Source: Daucus carota subsp. sativus
Taxonomy: Eukaryota > Streptophyta > Magnoliopsida > Apiales > Apiaceae
NCBI RefSeq assembly: GCF_001625215.2
Contig: NC_030387.2
Location: 5,670,501-5,734,500, forward strand
Direction: 5' to 3'
Length of the DNA stretch: 64,000 bases
The stretch's first letter is position 1; each line of letters starts with the position of its first letter. The translations under genes were made by a program, and so were the position numbers. The notes beneath the pieces were generated by a model. The model ran no database searches, was not told the DNA's origin, and saw only the letters and a program-made list of their open reading frames with translations. Positions 35,478 through 46,497 of the stretch are shown here, piece by piece.

Positions 35478-35759
35478 AAAATTAATATATTTACTGCCAC
35501 ATGTACGTCATCATGACGTCGGTCCTTGCACATAAGTTTTAATTTCCACTGAATCTCTGTCTAATTGATATATGCGAACATTAATTTTGGCTTTTGGATA
35601 TTTTAAAAAATGAACCTTTATTTATGAAATCAAAATTATTACAATACATATTCATATATTACACCTTTTAAATATCCATTATTTCATTTTTTGTTCTTCA
35701 TATTGAAGTTAAACAAATAATTTTTAAAAGACGTGTTAGTCAAAATGATTGGAATAGGA

Positions 35760-36925
35760 TGGAGGGCGGGGGGTCTAGTAAGGGGGGTGTTTAGAAAAAA
35801 AAGAAAGAAAAATTACCACCATGATTTCAGAAAAAAAATATAAATACTCCCCTAAAAATTTGAAAATTTAGGGGTGTCCCCGCCAACCTTCAAAATTTAA
35901 ATAAGTTGGAGTGGTTTAATATGAATAAATAAAGTTTTAAAACAAAAATGTTTAAGACGTATATATCACACAATTAGAGTTACAGTATCAGTCTTATTAC
36001 TCTTATGTGTTATGTACTTGAAGTCGATCCTGGATTGCGAAGTAAATATTGTTGAGAGAGAGACCAAAAAATCATGTCTTCCCGTTAACATAGAGTTGCT
36101 TTCTTTTGTGTATAGCTTGTCTCAATCAATTTGATTCTTTTTCTGCATTTGATAAAAAGACGTTAATTCGGTTTGCAGAGTTCTATCCTTGTGATTTTTC
36201 AGCATTGCAATTCTTATTACTTGATAATCAACTTGAGAATTACATCATGGATGTGAGAGACCATCCTGATTATTCTGACTTGAAGAGCATTGATGATCTT
36301 TCACAAAGAATGATCGAGACTATCATCTATTAAAATTGTCACTGATTCTTTCAGTTGCAACTGCCACAGTTGAAAGATATTTTTCAGCCATAAAATCATC
36401 AAAAATACATTGCGCAACCGAATGGGAGACGAGTGGATGAATGATTGTTTAGTAACTTATGTCGAAAGAGAAATGTTTGAAACTATCTCAACAAAAAATA
36501 TAATTAAACAATTTCAAAAATTGAAATCCAGGAGAATCTGCCTATAATTGTGTATATACCAGGCAAATGTTTTAAAATACATGTCTAGTGTCTACTATGT
36601 TTCTACAACTAAATGTTTTTATATAATTAATGCTAAGATGTCTTATGTGTGTGTTTCAGGATACTAGAGTTGTTGACGGACACTCGTTTTTGTCGCCAAA
36701 TACTATACTTTTAGCTTGGCTGTGATGCTATGATTGCTGGTACTTGGCTGCAACATGTAGGTACATTTTATCAATTTTGTATATCTGTATTTTGTATTTT
36801 AAAAAATCTTCTGGTTGTTAATAGTTGCTCCTGTATTTCAAATACTTAAGTAAGAACATGTTAGTATATTAAGAAAATATTTTGATGCGCCCTCTGAAAT
36901 TATATCTTAGATCCGCCCCCGGCGG
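35760..36925 (+). mobile_element. hAT transposase remnant with GGCGG-type ends
   Basis: A plus-strand reading near 36170-36310 gives RFAEFYPCDFS, QLENYIMDVRDHPDYSDL and SIDDLSQRMIET. The next ~200 bases in shifted frames give ATVERYFSAIK, NGRRVDE and similar, corresponding to the hAT C-terminal dimerisation region (TATVERxFSAMK; MGDEWMNDxLV). These match plant ZMYM1-like hAT transposases. The outer ends are GGAGGGCGGGGGGTCTAG (left) and AGATCCGCCCCCG (right). The N-terminal three quarters are missing and stops interrupt the rest. Confidence 0.75.
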
Positions 36926-38419
36926 AGGGTGGACTATTCATTATGTATATTATATGTATCTGATACATAGTTCTGAATAAAGAGAGATTCCAAAATACAT
37001 GCTATATACAAGAGCAATTGAACAACTATTAGTAAAAATGGCAGATAAAAAATCTAAAATTTTGGTAGGCGGTCAATTGATACATTTCAACTTAAAAAAA
37101 AGAAAAAGAAAAAAAAGTGAGACTAGAGTAGCAACTTTGGCGCTTTGCTATTTGTTGTTAACCAAAACAACTTATAACATCAAGTTTAAACAAACTTTCA
37201 CAAAGTTATTTTAGTTTCATATATCAGATAATACAAACTCTTCTAGTATAGTTTAGGCAACATCAAGTACATAAAATAAGTTAACAACTTCTATGTAAAC
37301 CGTCTTTTCAGTAATTGCAACCTGTGCTGATAACTTGGTCTCTTATTCCTTTTTTTCAAGTATAAAATCAACAATTTTCAGAAAAATTTGAGCGCGCGCG
37401 TAGGTGTTTAGGATTCTTGAGAATTATTTTGGATTAATTATCAAACTTATTATTAAAATTATTTAATAATTAAGTGAGTTATCGATTTCCACGGATCTCA
37501 CTAATTTTAATGAATTACAAGTAAGTCATGGCAGTTAAATTCAATGGATGAGTTATAACATTGACTTCACGTGTGATAAAATTATACATGAACAGTAAGT
37601 AGTAAGTAGGCTTTTTTAACGCATACAAACTTTAATTATATTAATTAAATAATTTTTGGTTAAGATTTTTTGTATTTTCACTAACAAAATGTTTTTATAC
37701 TATTTATTTAATTGTTCAATATCTAACTCAATAACACATCATATCAACGTCATGGTTCATCCGTTACGTTTTCTATCAAAAATTAATATAAATTAATGAC
37801 CAACTTAATATCATAAATTCATTTTAGTCAGTTGATAGGACCACGTAAGATCGATATATCATTTGATATTGTTGAGAGATTTTAGTGATGAGTTAGATAA
37901 TTGATTCAAATTATTTTAATAATTTAATATTAAAATATAATTTTATACTAAATATACATTGTTATAAATTATTTTTTAATAAATTAATGTTTTAATAATA
38001 TTAATTGTGTTCATCATTTGAACTTTATATATTTACCTATTACATGTTCATTTTTTAATAATGTGATAAATATAAATGCGCTATAAATATATTGTTAGGG
38101 AGGAAATTAAATTGCCAAGCTACATTTCACGATCAGCCTTTTAACGTTTAGATTATGGTGGTTGAAAAATCAATCTCAATCGCTCCTAAATTAAAGACAT
38201 GTTTCCATGATATATATAATCTATTTATAATATTAAAAACATTTACATTATATTATTAAAACGCTTCGAACAGCAATAAATTGTAGATTTTGGTTTATAA
38301 TATAATTAATTAAGTACAAATATAATTCTCCATATTATATATCATCAACCATGCTCTTACACATATATAAATGGAAAAGTACATACGTTAGGATTAAGAT
38401 AAGCAAATCTGCCCAGTTT
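36926..38419. other. AT-rich spacer; no gene
   Basis: No coding region, RNA gene or terminal repeat recognised. There is a short GCGCGCGC-like patch near 37392. Confidence 0.5.
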
Positions 38420-38745
38420 ATGTGGTTGCAGGCTGTAAACAAGTTAAACTGTTCATGAGCTACTCGAACTCGGGTCATAAAATATTCAAATTGAATTCGG
38501 TAATGATCGAGTCGAGCTCGAGCTCGGATCATATTTCAAGTTTTTCTCAATATTTGGTGACTCGATTCGAACTTTCGAGCCGAACTTGAGCCTGTCAAAC
38601 TGTTTACGAGCCGAGCTTTGAACTTGAATTGAAAGTTTCGATCGAACTTGAACTCGAGCTCGAGACCCGAACTTTTGAATCGAATTCAAGTCGCGTCTGA
38701 CACTGTTCGACTCGGCTCGACTTGTTTACGGCCCTGTTTACTTAC
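38420..38745. repeat. GAGCTCGAGCTCG-rich inverted-repeat MITE
   Basis: The left end CAGGCTGTAAACAAGTTAAA and right end, reverse complemented, CAGGGCCGTAAACAAGTCGA form an imperfect TIR of about 25 bp. The interior is rich in CGAGCTCGAGCTCG and CGAACTTGAGC words. CAGGG-type ends are usual for hAT elements. The 8-bp duplication is not preserved. Confidence 0.6.
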
Positions 38746-39367
38746 AACTTGCAATTTGTCTAACCAAAAGCATAATAGTATTGCATAGATAATTGAAATG
38801 AAACGTACGTGCGTTTAGCAATACGTGAGTATTTTATAATTATCAGTAGTTGTTTCTAGACAAGGGACCTCCAAATTTGTGGCAAGGTGGAACTTGGAAG
38901 AAGACTAAAGCTATACAAAAACACGTTTATACTACTTTATTTATTCGGAATTGAGTAGTCATGAGTCGTCATAAAGTATTGTGAATTTGAGACGCACAAC
39001 ATCCACAAATACTTATACAATTCTGTATATTTTATTGGTGATTTGGTGTTTTATTGGTGATTCGGGAAAGAGAATCTTGCCGCGTATATTTTTGATATGG
39101 ACTGTTTATAGCTAGCGGTCCATGCACGTACATAAGTGGAGAATATAAGCGGTCCACATAATTTTTTTGTTTTGAAAACTTTGTTAGACTTGGTTACAAC
39201 TTCTTCTTCAAGCTAATATGAAGATTCAAATTTCAAACACAATACATTAAATATTAGTCGAGTTATTAAAAATTAGTGAAATATGACGAGTTTTGTTGAA
39301 TTCGTTGTGATTTCCCTAAATGTGGCAAACGTTCGTTCAAATCAGTTGTTTGCACAAAATTTTACGC

Positions 39368-39575
39368 ATAAATTATGTGGCTGTTTGGCAAACTTAAAAA
39401 AGTGACTTATTGCTTAAATCAGAGAAGTGAAGCAAAAGTAAAAAGTAAATAAGTTAATAAAGTGTTTGGAAAAAAAAAACGGAAGCTGTGACAGAGAAGT
39501 TAGCATTTTAAATTTCTTAAAAATGCTTCTACTTATTTACACAAACGGGTCAAGCTGGTAAACAAACAGACCCTA
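39368..39575. repeat. MITE related to the one at 8845-9075
   Basis: Left end GGCTGTTTGGCAAAC, right end GTAAACAAACAGACCC. The interior shares AAGTTAATAAAGTGTTTGGAA and AGAAGCA words (reverse orientation) with the 8.9-kb element. Confidence 0.6.
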
Positions 39576-41966
39576 CAGAGGATTCAATTCGAGCTTCTAC
39601 TTTAGGTCATAAAAAGGAGTGAATTTCAACATTTTTAGGTACATCTCGTCCTTGAAATTCAGTTAAATTTCTTTTTCGGAATATCTCCTGATTTTTGGAA
39701 TTTTTCTACTTATCACGAAGAATCGTATTTGTTCGATACATAACAAATAGACACGTGTTGGCATTTTATAGTTGAAAAAAGTTTTAACAATTCGAATTCG
39801 ATTTTTTCAGTTATGTTGCTTCCTCAAAAATTAGGTGGAAATTATTTTTGGGTATTCCGTCTGATTGTCAACGTCGACTATAATTTTCATATTCCATGAA
39901 TAGTCGGCTCCGAATCCTGGGTTGGGCAGATGATCTGCACCAGACAAATTTACAGTCCTGTTACTTAGGTCACGCATTACGAAACCGATCTTACATTCCT
40001 GAGAGTGAGGGCTGAGTGAGGCGATTAACCGATTCGAATCAAAACGAATGAACGGCTTGTCTGGATTTTAAGTCGGATTTCGAATTTTTTCAATTTTAAA
40101 TCAAAAATTATATATTTATATTATAAATATTTGAAATTAAATATAAACCGCAAATCACGTAAGTCATAGATCACGTTAAGTTATAAATAATAAACTTAAT
40201 CAATCGGAACCTCTGTTCTAAAATTTGGTGATTAATCACGATTAATCCATGTTCCGTAACTCACCGAACTGATTAAATATCCGATTATTTTTATTAATCC
40301 CCGATTAATCACCGATCAATGCAATTAATCTCCGATTAATCCTTATTCCCTGACCTGACTTCACCGATTAAGTCTAATTCCCGTTTGTAATCGGAAGCAA
40401 AGTAAATAAGCGTCGGTGGTGAACTTGGACCATGAAAACGACAGGAGCAGTTGGTAAACAGGAAAAACATGCACAGGGGCCAGAAAAACGGAAGTAACAA
40501 GCTAGAAAACAATACAATGGCAACGTATGCATGTATGCATCCAGCAGTTGTGTGAAAATCACATTTTCTAACGAGTTGAATTTTTTATACATTAATTTAT
40601 TAATAATTATTATCAAAACTGACTACGCTAACTCTTTGTTACAATTTCTAATCAAATTTAATACTGCTTCTTTGAACTGTCTGCATCTCCTAGTTGTTTC
40701 CGGGCTTCATTCACAACTAGCCTGATATTTTATGTTCCTACTGGGAGTTTAAATTGACGTCAATGTGTACTTTGTGATGGGCCCAAGTGCTTGGTCTGTT
40801 TTGGTCAATATGGCCCAATCGAAACATTTGAATGGGAGTCTGAAGAGTTCGTTTACTCAAAGTGATGAAACTGAGTTGAGAGCCTGCCTGTGGGCTTTAT
40901 TTATCTCCAACATATCTGTCTCATCACTGCCAATTTTATACAGAGAGAAAAAAAATGATAATTTTATAAATTTATTTAGGGAAATTCCATTTAGTATATT
41001 GTATTTTTGGCTTTTCCGTTTCATGCCACATGATCTTTTGAACTTCCGTGTGACACCACTAAACTATTAACTTTGTACCGTATATGCCCTTCCGTCAGAC
41101 AAATGTTAGTAAGCCGTTAGAAAAAATATTTTAGTTAATTAGAAGATAGAAAAGACTAAAATAAACGTAATAAATATTTAAACATATAACGAAAACAAAA
41201 CAAGCTTAAAATAAGTACACAAAGGAATAAAGAGTTGAAGGAAATTAGGGTTGGTGGCGGCGTGTTAAGTTAGAGGTGGAGGGTTGAGGTCTTATCTTGA
41301 ACAAGTGGCGCTGGAGATATGTGGAAGATGAACGGCAAGGTTATTGATGTTGTATCGGGATTTGGGGTCGGAGATGACGAGAGAAAGGTCCGAGTGAGTG
41401 TGCTTGATGTATGTTCATATCTGTGTGTATGTGATTAGAGTCCGTGTGGGTGTAAATCGAAGGTGACGGCGTTGATGGTAGTGACGGAGGCATGCCAGGG
41501 TTTGCAGGGATAAGAAATATCATAATTTCCTTTGCATCTTTTTATAACTTTTCTTTTATCCTATTCTTTTTTTAATATAACTGTGTAACTAACGTTTACT
41601 TAACATAATGCTATGTTTGCACCATATTTTTGAAAATAATTTTTATAACGATGTATTTTCGAAAAAATCGGTAACTATTTCAATAAAAAATAAATTTTAA
41701 TATGTGCCCATGAAAAAAGACCACCTCAAGAATCAAAATATCAAGGTTGAGAATTGAGATCGATGAGAATCAGAGCTACATAATTCTAGGAAAAAGTTTA
41801 CAGAGTATCGATATGAAGTAGTGACCAAGCAATTCCTTTCTTCATTCTTATCGTACCTGAAACAGAACCGATACTTGCATTGACTTGCAAGTAAAGCCAC
41901 CACATTCTCTATCTTCTGCTCTTTAAAAGCCCAACACTCTCTGCATGTAAAACACAACTTCTGATC
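39576..41966. other. Intergenic, promoter of the 42-kb gene at the right end
   Basis: No gene recognised. 40195-40385 contains several copies of the word GATTAATC in both orientations, suggesting an old inverted-repeat element without definable ends. The last 150-300 bases should include the promoter and leader of the plus-strand gene. Confidence 0.4.
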
Positions 41967-42449
41967 ATGGAGGGAGAGAAGCAAAAAAAGGTGCTTGATC
42001 GCGAGACCCGGGACATGGTTTCAGCGCTCAATCGCCGACTCCAAAGTCTCCACAAAATGCAATTAGGAGGCGATACGAGCCACAACGATGACGATGAGAC
42101 AGACGATGACCACGGCGTCCGAGTCATCACTCTGGCGGGTACCAATGTGGGGGCAACAATGCGAAGCGAGTTGGATGATAATGACGGTGATGTGGACGAT
42201 GACTCGGAGAATGATCCGTTAGCAACTTTTGTGAACAGCAATATTCAGGCTATAAATAATTCTATTATGCTTGATGGGAGTTACAGCACGAATGATCCCG
42301 GTGTTCATTTGGAGATCTGCGATAAACAGGAAGCGAAAACCGAGCAAGTGAAGCAAATGAGGGGCAAGAAGAAGGAAGGAGGGGCTAAGAAGAAAGGGAA
42401 CAAATCTTCGAAAAGTGAGCAGCATACAGATGGTAATTCTAGTAACTAG
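41967..42449 (+). CDS. Small acidic conserved plant protein, unknown function
   Basis: Single-exon frame of 160 aa. It starts MEGEKQKKVLDRETRDMVSA, has an acidic centre (HNDDDETDDD; DDNDGDVDDDSEND), then GVRVITLAGTNVGATM, NSNIQAINNSIMLDGSYS, TNDPGVHLEI and a Lys-rich tail (MRGKKKEGGAKKKGNKSSK). I recall the LAGTN.GATMRSEL and NNSIML.GSYSTNDPGVH blocks as conserved in uncharacterised angiosperm proteins. There is no signal peptide and no membrane span. The Lys-rich tail could be a nuclear localisation signal (inference). A polyadenylation-like AATAAAG lies at about 42591, and a SINE inserted about 190 bp after the stop. Confidence 0.85.
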   Translation: MEGEKQKKVLDRETRDMVSALNRRLQSLHKMQLGGDTSHNDDDETDDDHGVRVITLAGTNVGATMRSELDDNDGDVDDDSENDPLATFVNSNIQAINNSIMLDGSYSTNDPGVHLEICDKQEAKTEQVKQMRGKKKEGGAKKKGNKSSKSEQHTDGNSSN

Positions 42450-42639
42450 ATGAAGCACATTCCACAAAAACACTTCAACTTGCTGAGGTTTTCTAATTTT
42501 ACGCACGTACCTGTTTCACAAGTATTGTTTTTCACTCGAGTTTGATAATTCTTCTTGTATCAGAGCTTGTGATTTCATTGAATTTGTCAGAATAAAGTTC
42601 TTGCTCAACAGAGCATATTACCAAAATACATACCATAAG

Positions 42640-42786
42640 CTTAAGTGCTTCCTGGGCCAGAGTCTATCGCTTAAGTGCGGTTTACCTTGGTTCACGTGGT
42701 TTGCAGGCTATTACGTGAGCTCGTGGGTTTACCCAGTGCGCACCCAAAGGTAGCGGCCGCGGGTTCCTACGCTAAAAAAAAAAAAA
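42640..42786 (+). mobile_element. SINE with poly(A) tail and ~15-bp target duplication
   Basis: A 145-bp unit ends in GGGTTCCTACGCT followed by about 13 A. It is flanked by ATACATACCATAAG at 42626-42639 and again at 42786-42799, extended by the A-run. GGTAGCGGCCGCGGGTTC near the end is a repeated family word, and the copy at 45552-45597 shares the same 3' end. Short length, poly(A) and long duplications identify a SINE. The tRNA-derived head is not obvious. Confidence 0.85.
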
Positions 42787-42797
42787 TACATACCATA

Positions 42798-43195
42798 AGA
42801 AGATCTTCAACCATGAAGAGTCTTAGCTAAAAACTGAGTTGGCATACCAAAACAACAATTATAGTCAATCTCTTCAAAAAATCACACTCCGATCAATACT
42901 CACCCTTATCTATAATTTTACTCTCAACATCCTATTGATGATTATATTTGTTCAACATGTACAGGCCGTAAGAAATCAGTAGGAAATTACATCATTTATT
43001 ATCATATGAAACTGATATATATTTTATTTATAACAATCTAAATATTATTAACATATTATTTTTAAATTATAGTCAACCAGTATAGCCAATACCATCGTAG
43101 CACAATGTCTTGCGGGTTCCGAAAATTTTACATAATGTTTTACAGGTCCAATTTAGCACACGATTATAGCCAACTTCATTGAAGATGCTCTTAGA
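42798..43195. repeat. MITE with GAGCATCTTCAAT-type ends
   Basis: The left end AAGATCTTCAACCATGAAGA and the right end, reverse complemented, AAGAGCATCTTCAATGAAGT form an imperfect TIR. Internal TATAGTCAA/TATAGCCAA words recur. AGAGCATCTTCAATGG-type termini are common in plant MITEs. A 73-aa open frame on the minus strand inside is not considered real. Confidence 0.55.
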
Positions 43196-43462
43196 CTTGG
43201 GATTAATATTATTGATTTTAATGAAATCTCTTTCTTTAATTAGATTCGGGATCATGAGTTTAATTGCCACTAGATCAAATCTTGAGTATGACATTATGGT
43301 CTATGGATATAGCTAGTTTGATAGCAATGAGAAAGAAATGAGGCAGATTAGTTAAGAGCAAAGATATATTATTGATTTCAATCAGCCCATACAAATCAGT
43401 ACAAACAGATCATCTAAGAATTTCAGATGAAAAGAGGTAAAGACAGAGTATGAGTGTGTAAA

Positions 43463-45136
43463 TTAGGGGGTATATGGTGCAGGCAAAGGCAAGCCCTTGA
43501 CAATGCCACACAACGGGAAGTTGTCCGGCATGTTATACTCATCTCTGAGAGACCTTTCTGGAGACAGAACACTGACGTACATCTGCTGTCCGAGGTAGAA
43601 TCTTTCCCACATGTCTGACCTTAAACTCCACATACCCGCATTGTCCAATGTTGTCATGACAGCAGCCCATGAGTTGGGGTAGACGTGGATCGTGTGTCGA
43701 CTCACAGCGTCGACGAGATTGTAGTTCCTCCTCTTCTCCGGGCTCCATTTCCCACTTTCCATGGCAACAGCAAAGAATGAGTATCCATCTAGGTGCCAGG
43801 TTTGGATGGTGTGCTCTGGATTTTCGAAGATGATTTCCACAAAGTTGCGGAATGTGGCGTTCACCACATTGGGGGATAAGGTCACCTTGGTTTGCTGTGC
43901 TGGGGGCTCATCGCGAATGAGGTCATACTTGAACACTTGCTGAGCCTTGCCAAAGTACTCAGCCAGCTTCAATGGGGTATCGGGGTTAACGTGAGAGACA
44001 CCGTTGATGCCAAAGCGGAGCTTGCCATCAACAATTGTTCTGGTATTAGCGAGCTTGATAGTTCGGGTAATGTTGATTTGGCCATAGTGGTAGGATCCTT
44101 GGGGGTTAGGGCGAGCAGCGCTGGCTGTCAAGTTCCATCTGAAGGACCGGAATTGGTTAAGTGACCACGCTATGCCAGCTGTATTCTCTGGTGGAGGCGG
44201 TGGAAGCTCTGTAGATGGAGCTACATTGCTGTTGGCATAACGCACAACAGCCACGGTGCTGAGGGGCTGTTTGCTGAACCTGGCAGAAGCCACCAAGTAG
44301 TAGTCCTTGGGCTCCTTGTCAGCAGTCACCAAAACGGACATACATTGTCCCACATGGACGTCAAGCGACTCATAAAGTTCTTGGACCGTGTGTGAGCCTT
44401 CCAACTCAACCAGCTTCATCGCGTGACCCTGGAACCTAAAGTTCAAGGAAGTCCTCATACCAACATTGCAGAGTCTGTACCTATAAGTCTTCCCTGGCTC
44501 CATAGTGAACATTGGCTGGCTAACCGCCTCGCCAACCTTCAAACTCTTCCCATTAATATGAACACCATCTGGTCTGCCAATTGAATGACTACTGTCCAAA
44601 AGCCTCTTCAGCGCCTTATGCCCCTTGTTGAACCAATCCCCAGCCAAGACATTGAATTCATCAGCAGGGTTGATGTCAAAAGGGACAGGAATCAAAGCGC
44701 GGCTGTGGACATTCAGGGGACCAATCCCACCCGCGGCTTTCAGCATGCCTGTGGTGGGAAAGTACACATAGCTTCCAATCTGATCCTTCACCTGGAAATG
44801 ATAGGTAAAATTCGTGCCAGGCTGAATGGGGCACATAGTCCCCGGCATTCCATCCTGCCACGAGTTCTTCCTATGCTGAACCCCAGCCCAGGTAAACAAC
44901 AGAGGCTCATCCAAATTATTGAACACATTCACAACAACGTTGTTATTCGATGTACAATTAATCGTCGGGCCAGGAAACTGTCCATTGATCAGAATACCCT
45001 GCACAGGCACACCCAATGGAGAAATAGTCCCATAGCTCACATTCCAGTCCATAAAAATGTAGGGATCCTCAGCAAACACGACGGCTGCAGCCGACAACAA
45101 CAACGTTGTGACCGCAACCAATGCAGGCCTTGCCAT
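43463..45136 (-). CDS. SKU5-similar (SKS)/Bp10-type multicopper-oxidase-like protein, intronless
   Basis: Uninterrupted frame of 557 aa from the ATG at 45134-45136. An in-frame ATG 60 bp upstream (45196) would give 577 aa, but the sequence before M21 reads TTTGCTACAG, which could be a leader-intron acceptor; M21 also gives a standard signal peptide (MARPALVAVTTLLLSAAAVV). Three cupredoxin domains follow: AEDPYIFMDWNVSYG, INGQFPGPTIN, QDGMPGTMCPIQPG, GPLNVHSR, then RPDGVHINGK, and the C-terminal TWHLDGYSFFAV and DNAGMWSLRSDMW. Positions of the copper-binding His motifs (HWHG, HxHGxxF, HCHxxxH) are replaced, so it is not expected to oxidise substrates. Family members are secreted cell-wall proteins, many pollen-specific, acting in directional growth. 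There is no GPI-type hydrophobic tail. Homologues known to me have several introns, so this copy may be a retrogene. Confidence 0.93.
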   Translation of the reverse strand: MARPALVAVTTLLLSAAAVVFAEDPYIFMDWNVSYGTISPLGVPVQGILINGQFPGPTINCTSNNNVVVNVFNNLDEPLLFTWAGVQHRKNSWQDGMPGTMCPIQPGTNFTYHFQVKDQIGSYVYFPTTGMLKAAGGIGPLNVHSRALIPVPFDINPADEFNVLAGDWFNKGHKALKRLLDSSHSIGRPDGVHINGKSLKVGEAVSQPMFTMEPGKTYRYRLCNVGMRTSLNFRFQGHAMKLVELEGSHTVQELYESLDVHVGQCMSVLVTADKEPKDYYLVASARFSKQPLSTVAVVRYANSNVAPSTELPPPPPENTAGIAWSLNQFRSFRWNLTASAARPNPQGSYHYGQINITRTIKLANTRTIVDGKLRFGINGVSHVNPDTPLKLAEYFGKAQQVFKYDLIRDEPPAQQTKVTLSPNVVNATFRNFVEIIFENPEHTIQTWHLDGYSFFAVAMESGKWSPEKRRNYNLVDAVSRHTIHVYPNSWAAVMTTLDNAGMWSLRSDMWERFYLGQQMYVSVLSPERSLRDEYNMPDNFPLCGIVKGLPLPAPYTP

Positions 45137-45339
45137 GCCTGCTAGCTGTAGCAAACACAAGAAAATGAGAGCTACAGCTAATGTATTTCCCCCCAATACA
45201 CCTTTGCTCTCTTAGTTATTCAATCTTTTTTTACCTTTATTGTTACTATTCTATAGGCTCTTTGAATTTTCAAGAAGAAGAGTCCCCCAGGCTCTTCTTC
45301 AGGGAAAGAGCTTAATTTTTCATCTCCTCTCAGCTCCTT

Positions 45340-45345
45340 CTTATA
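45340..45345 (-). promoter_or_regulatory. Candidate TATA box of the SKS gene
   Basis: Minus-strand CTATAAGAAG lies about 200 bp upstream of the M21 ATG, in a CT-rich leader context. Prediction from motif and distance only. Confidence 0.4.
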
Positions 45346-45551
45346 GCTCATGCCATGCGTCTCTCATCATACAAATTGATGACATTCCCCATTTTTAGAC
45401 CTTGTTTTTCGGCTTTCCATTCTCCTGTACAATTTGCATTTTCTATAATTACACACCGAGTATTGTACAACTTCAAGATTCTATAAATGAACACAATGTG
45501 TACGATTCTACAACTAAACTAACTTATCGACCACTCAAAATTGGTGGCATG

Positions 45552-45597
45552 ATGCACCCGAAAGGTAGCGGCTCGGGTTCCTATGTTAAAAAAAAAT
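45552..45597 (+). mobile_element. 5'-truncated SINE copy
   Basis: CACCCGAAAGGTAGCGG then GGGTTCCTATGTTAAAAAAA matches the last 45 bp of the SINE at 42640-42786. It lies upstream of the SKS gene. Confidence 0.7.
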
Positions 45598-46497
45598 AAT
45601 AATATAAAAATAAAATCGTGGCATGATTGTCCCCATAAAAAAACTAAAAGAGTTGCTAGCATGTCTTAACCGTCCAATACTCAAAGGACTACTGTATTCG
45701 TGTAACTAAAATATTAATATTAAAATGTACAAGAAACACACATCGAACTCTGCAAGAATACCATATACGCTTCCTCTTAAATGTAAGTTGTATATCATTT
45801 AATTTAATTAGGTAGAATACATGAGGTGACCTCCGCAAGAAAATAAAACATGAATTGTGGATAAGAAAAATGCCTCGACTAAATTATGACACAAAAATCA
45901 AATTCTAATATATAATCATAAGTCCTCGGCTGCCCGTTTGGGTATTGAACCCCCTTCATCACAATCTCGAGCATTGACAAAATATCAAGTACTAAAAATT
46001 TGATACTAAATATCACATACGAAAAATATGATTTTAAATCTCAAGCATTGACCAAATATCACGTTATTTGGTATTTATAATTTTTTTAATCATAAATAGT
46101 AGGATTGTTTCATTCTTTAAATTAATTCACATCTTTCCTAAAATATATTTCTATTCATTTACTACTATCTTATACATTCTCCATTCTTCCTTAAATTTCT
46201 TCAACAATCATTAGCAATTATTTCCGCTCCAAACGAACACAACCTAAATATTACCCTTTCGAATCAATTGTTTTTTGTTGTACTTCAATTTGCACCAACT
46301 TAACTGATGATCAAATAATTTATATCCAAGCACTTGTCAGGTTAACGTATATTTTTACTCCATCCAATGGTAAACAGCTACGAAGAATATACATATCAAC
46401 CTCATTTATCTGATTACACGTCTAGCCTTGTGCTAGGACACTAAAAGCGATATATGTTTCCTACAGTCTGATTCTGCAACTACGCATAAGGCCTATT
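45598..46497. other. Spacer; 3' UTR of the ARID gene at the right end
   Basis: No gene recognised. The bases just left of 46498 should be the 3' untranslated region of the minus-strand ARID gene. Confidence 0.5.

Noticed and set aside
40765..41070. 101-aa plus-strand open frame
   Set aside because: No recognisable motif, no splice or codon support, lies in intergenic DNA with repeat-like words.
43073..43294. 73-aa minus-strand frame
   Set aside because: Mostly within the inverted-repeat MITE at 42798-43195; chance frame.
44585..45145. 186-aa plus-strand open frame
   Set aside because: Antisense shadow of the SKS gene; its long length reflects codon bias of the true minus-strand frame.
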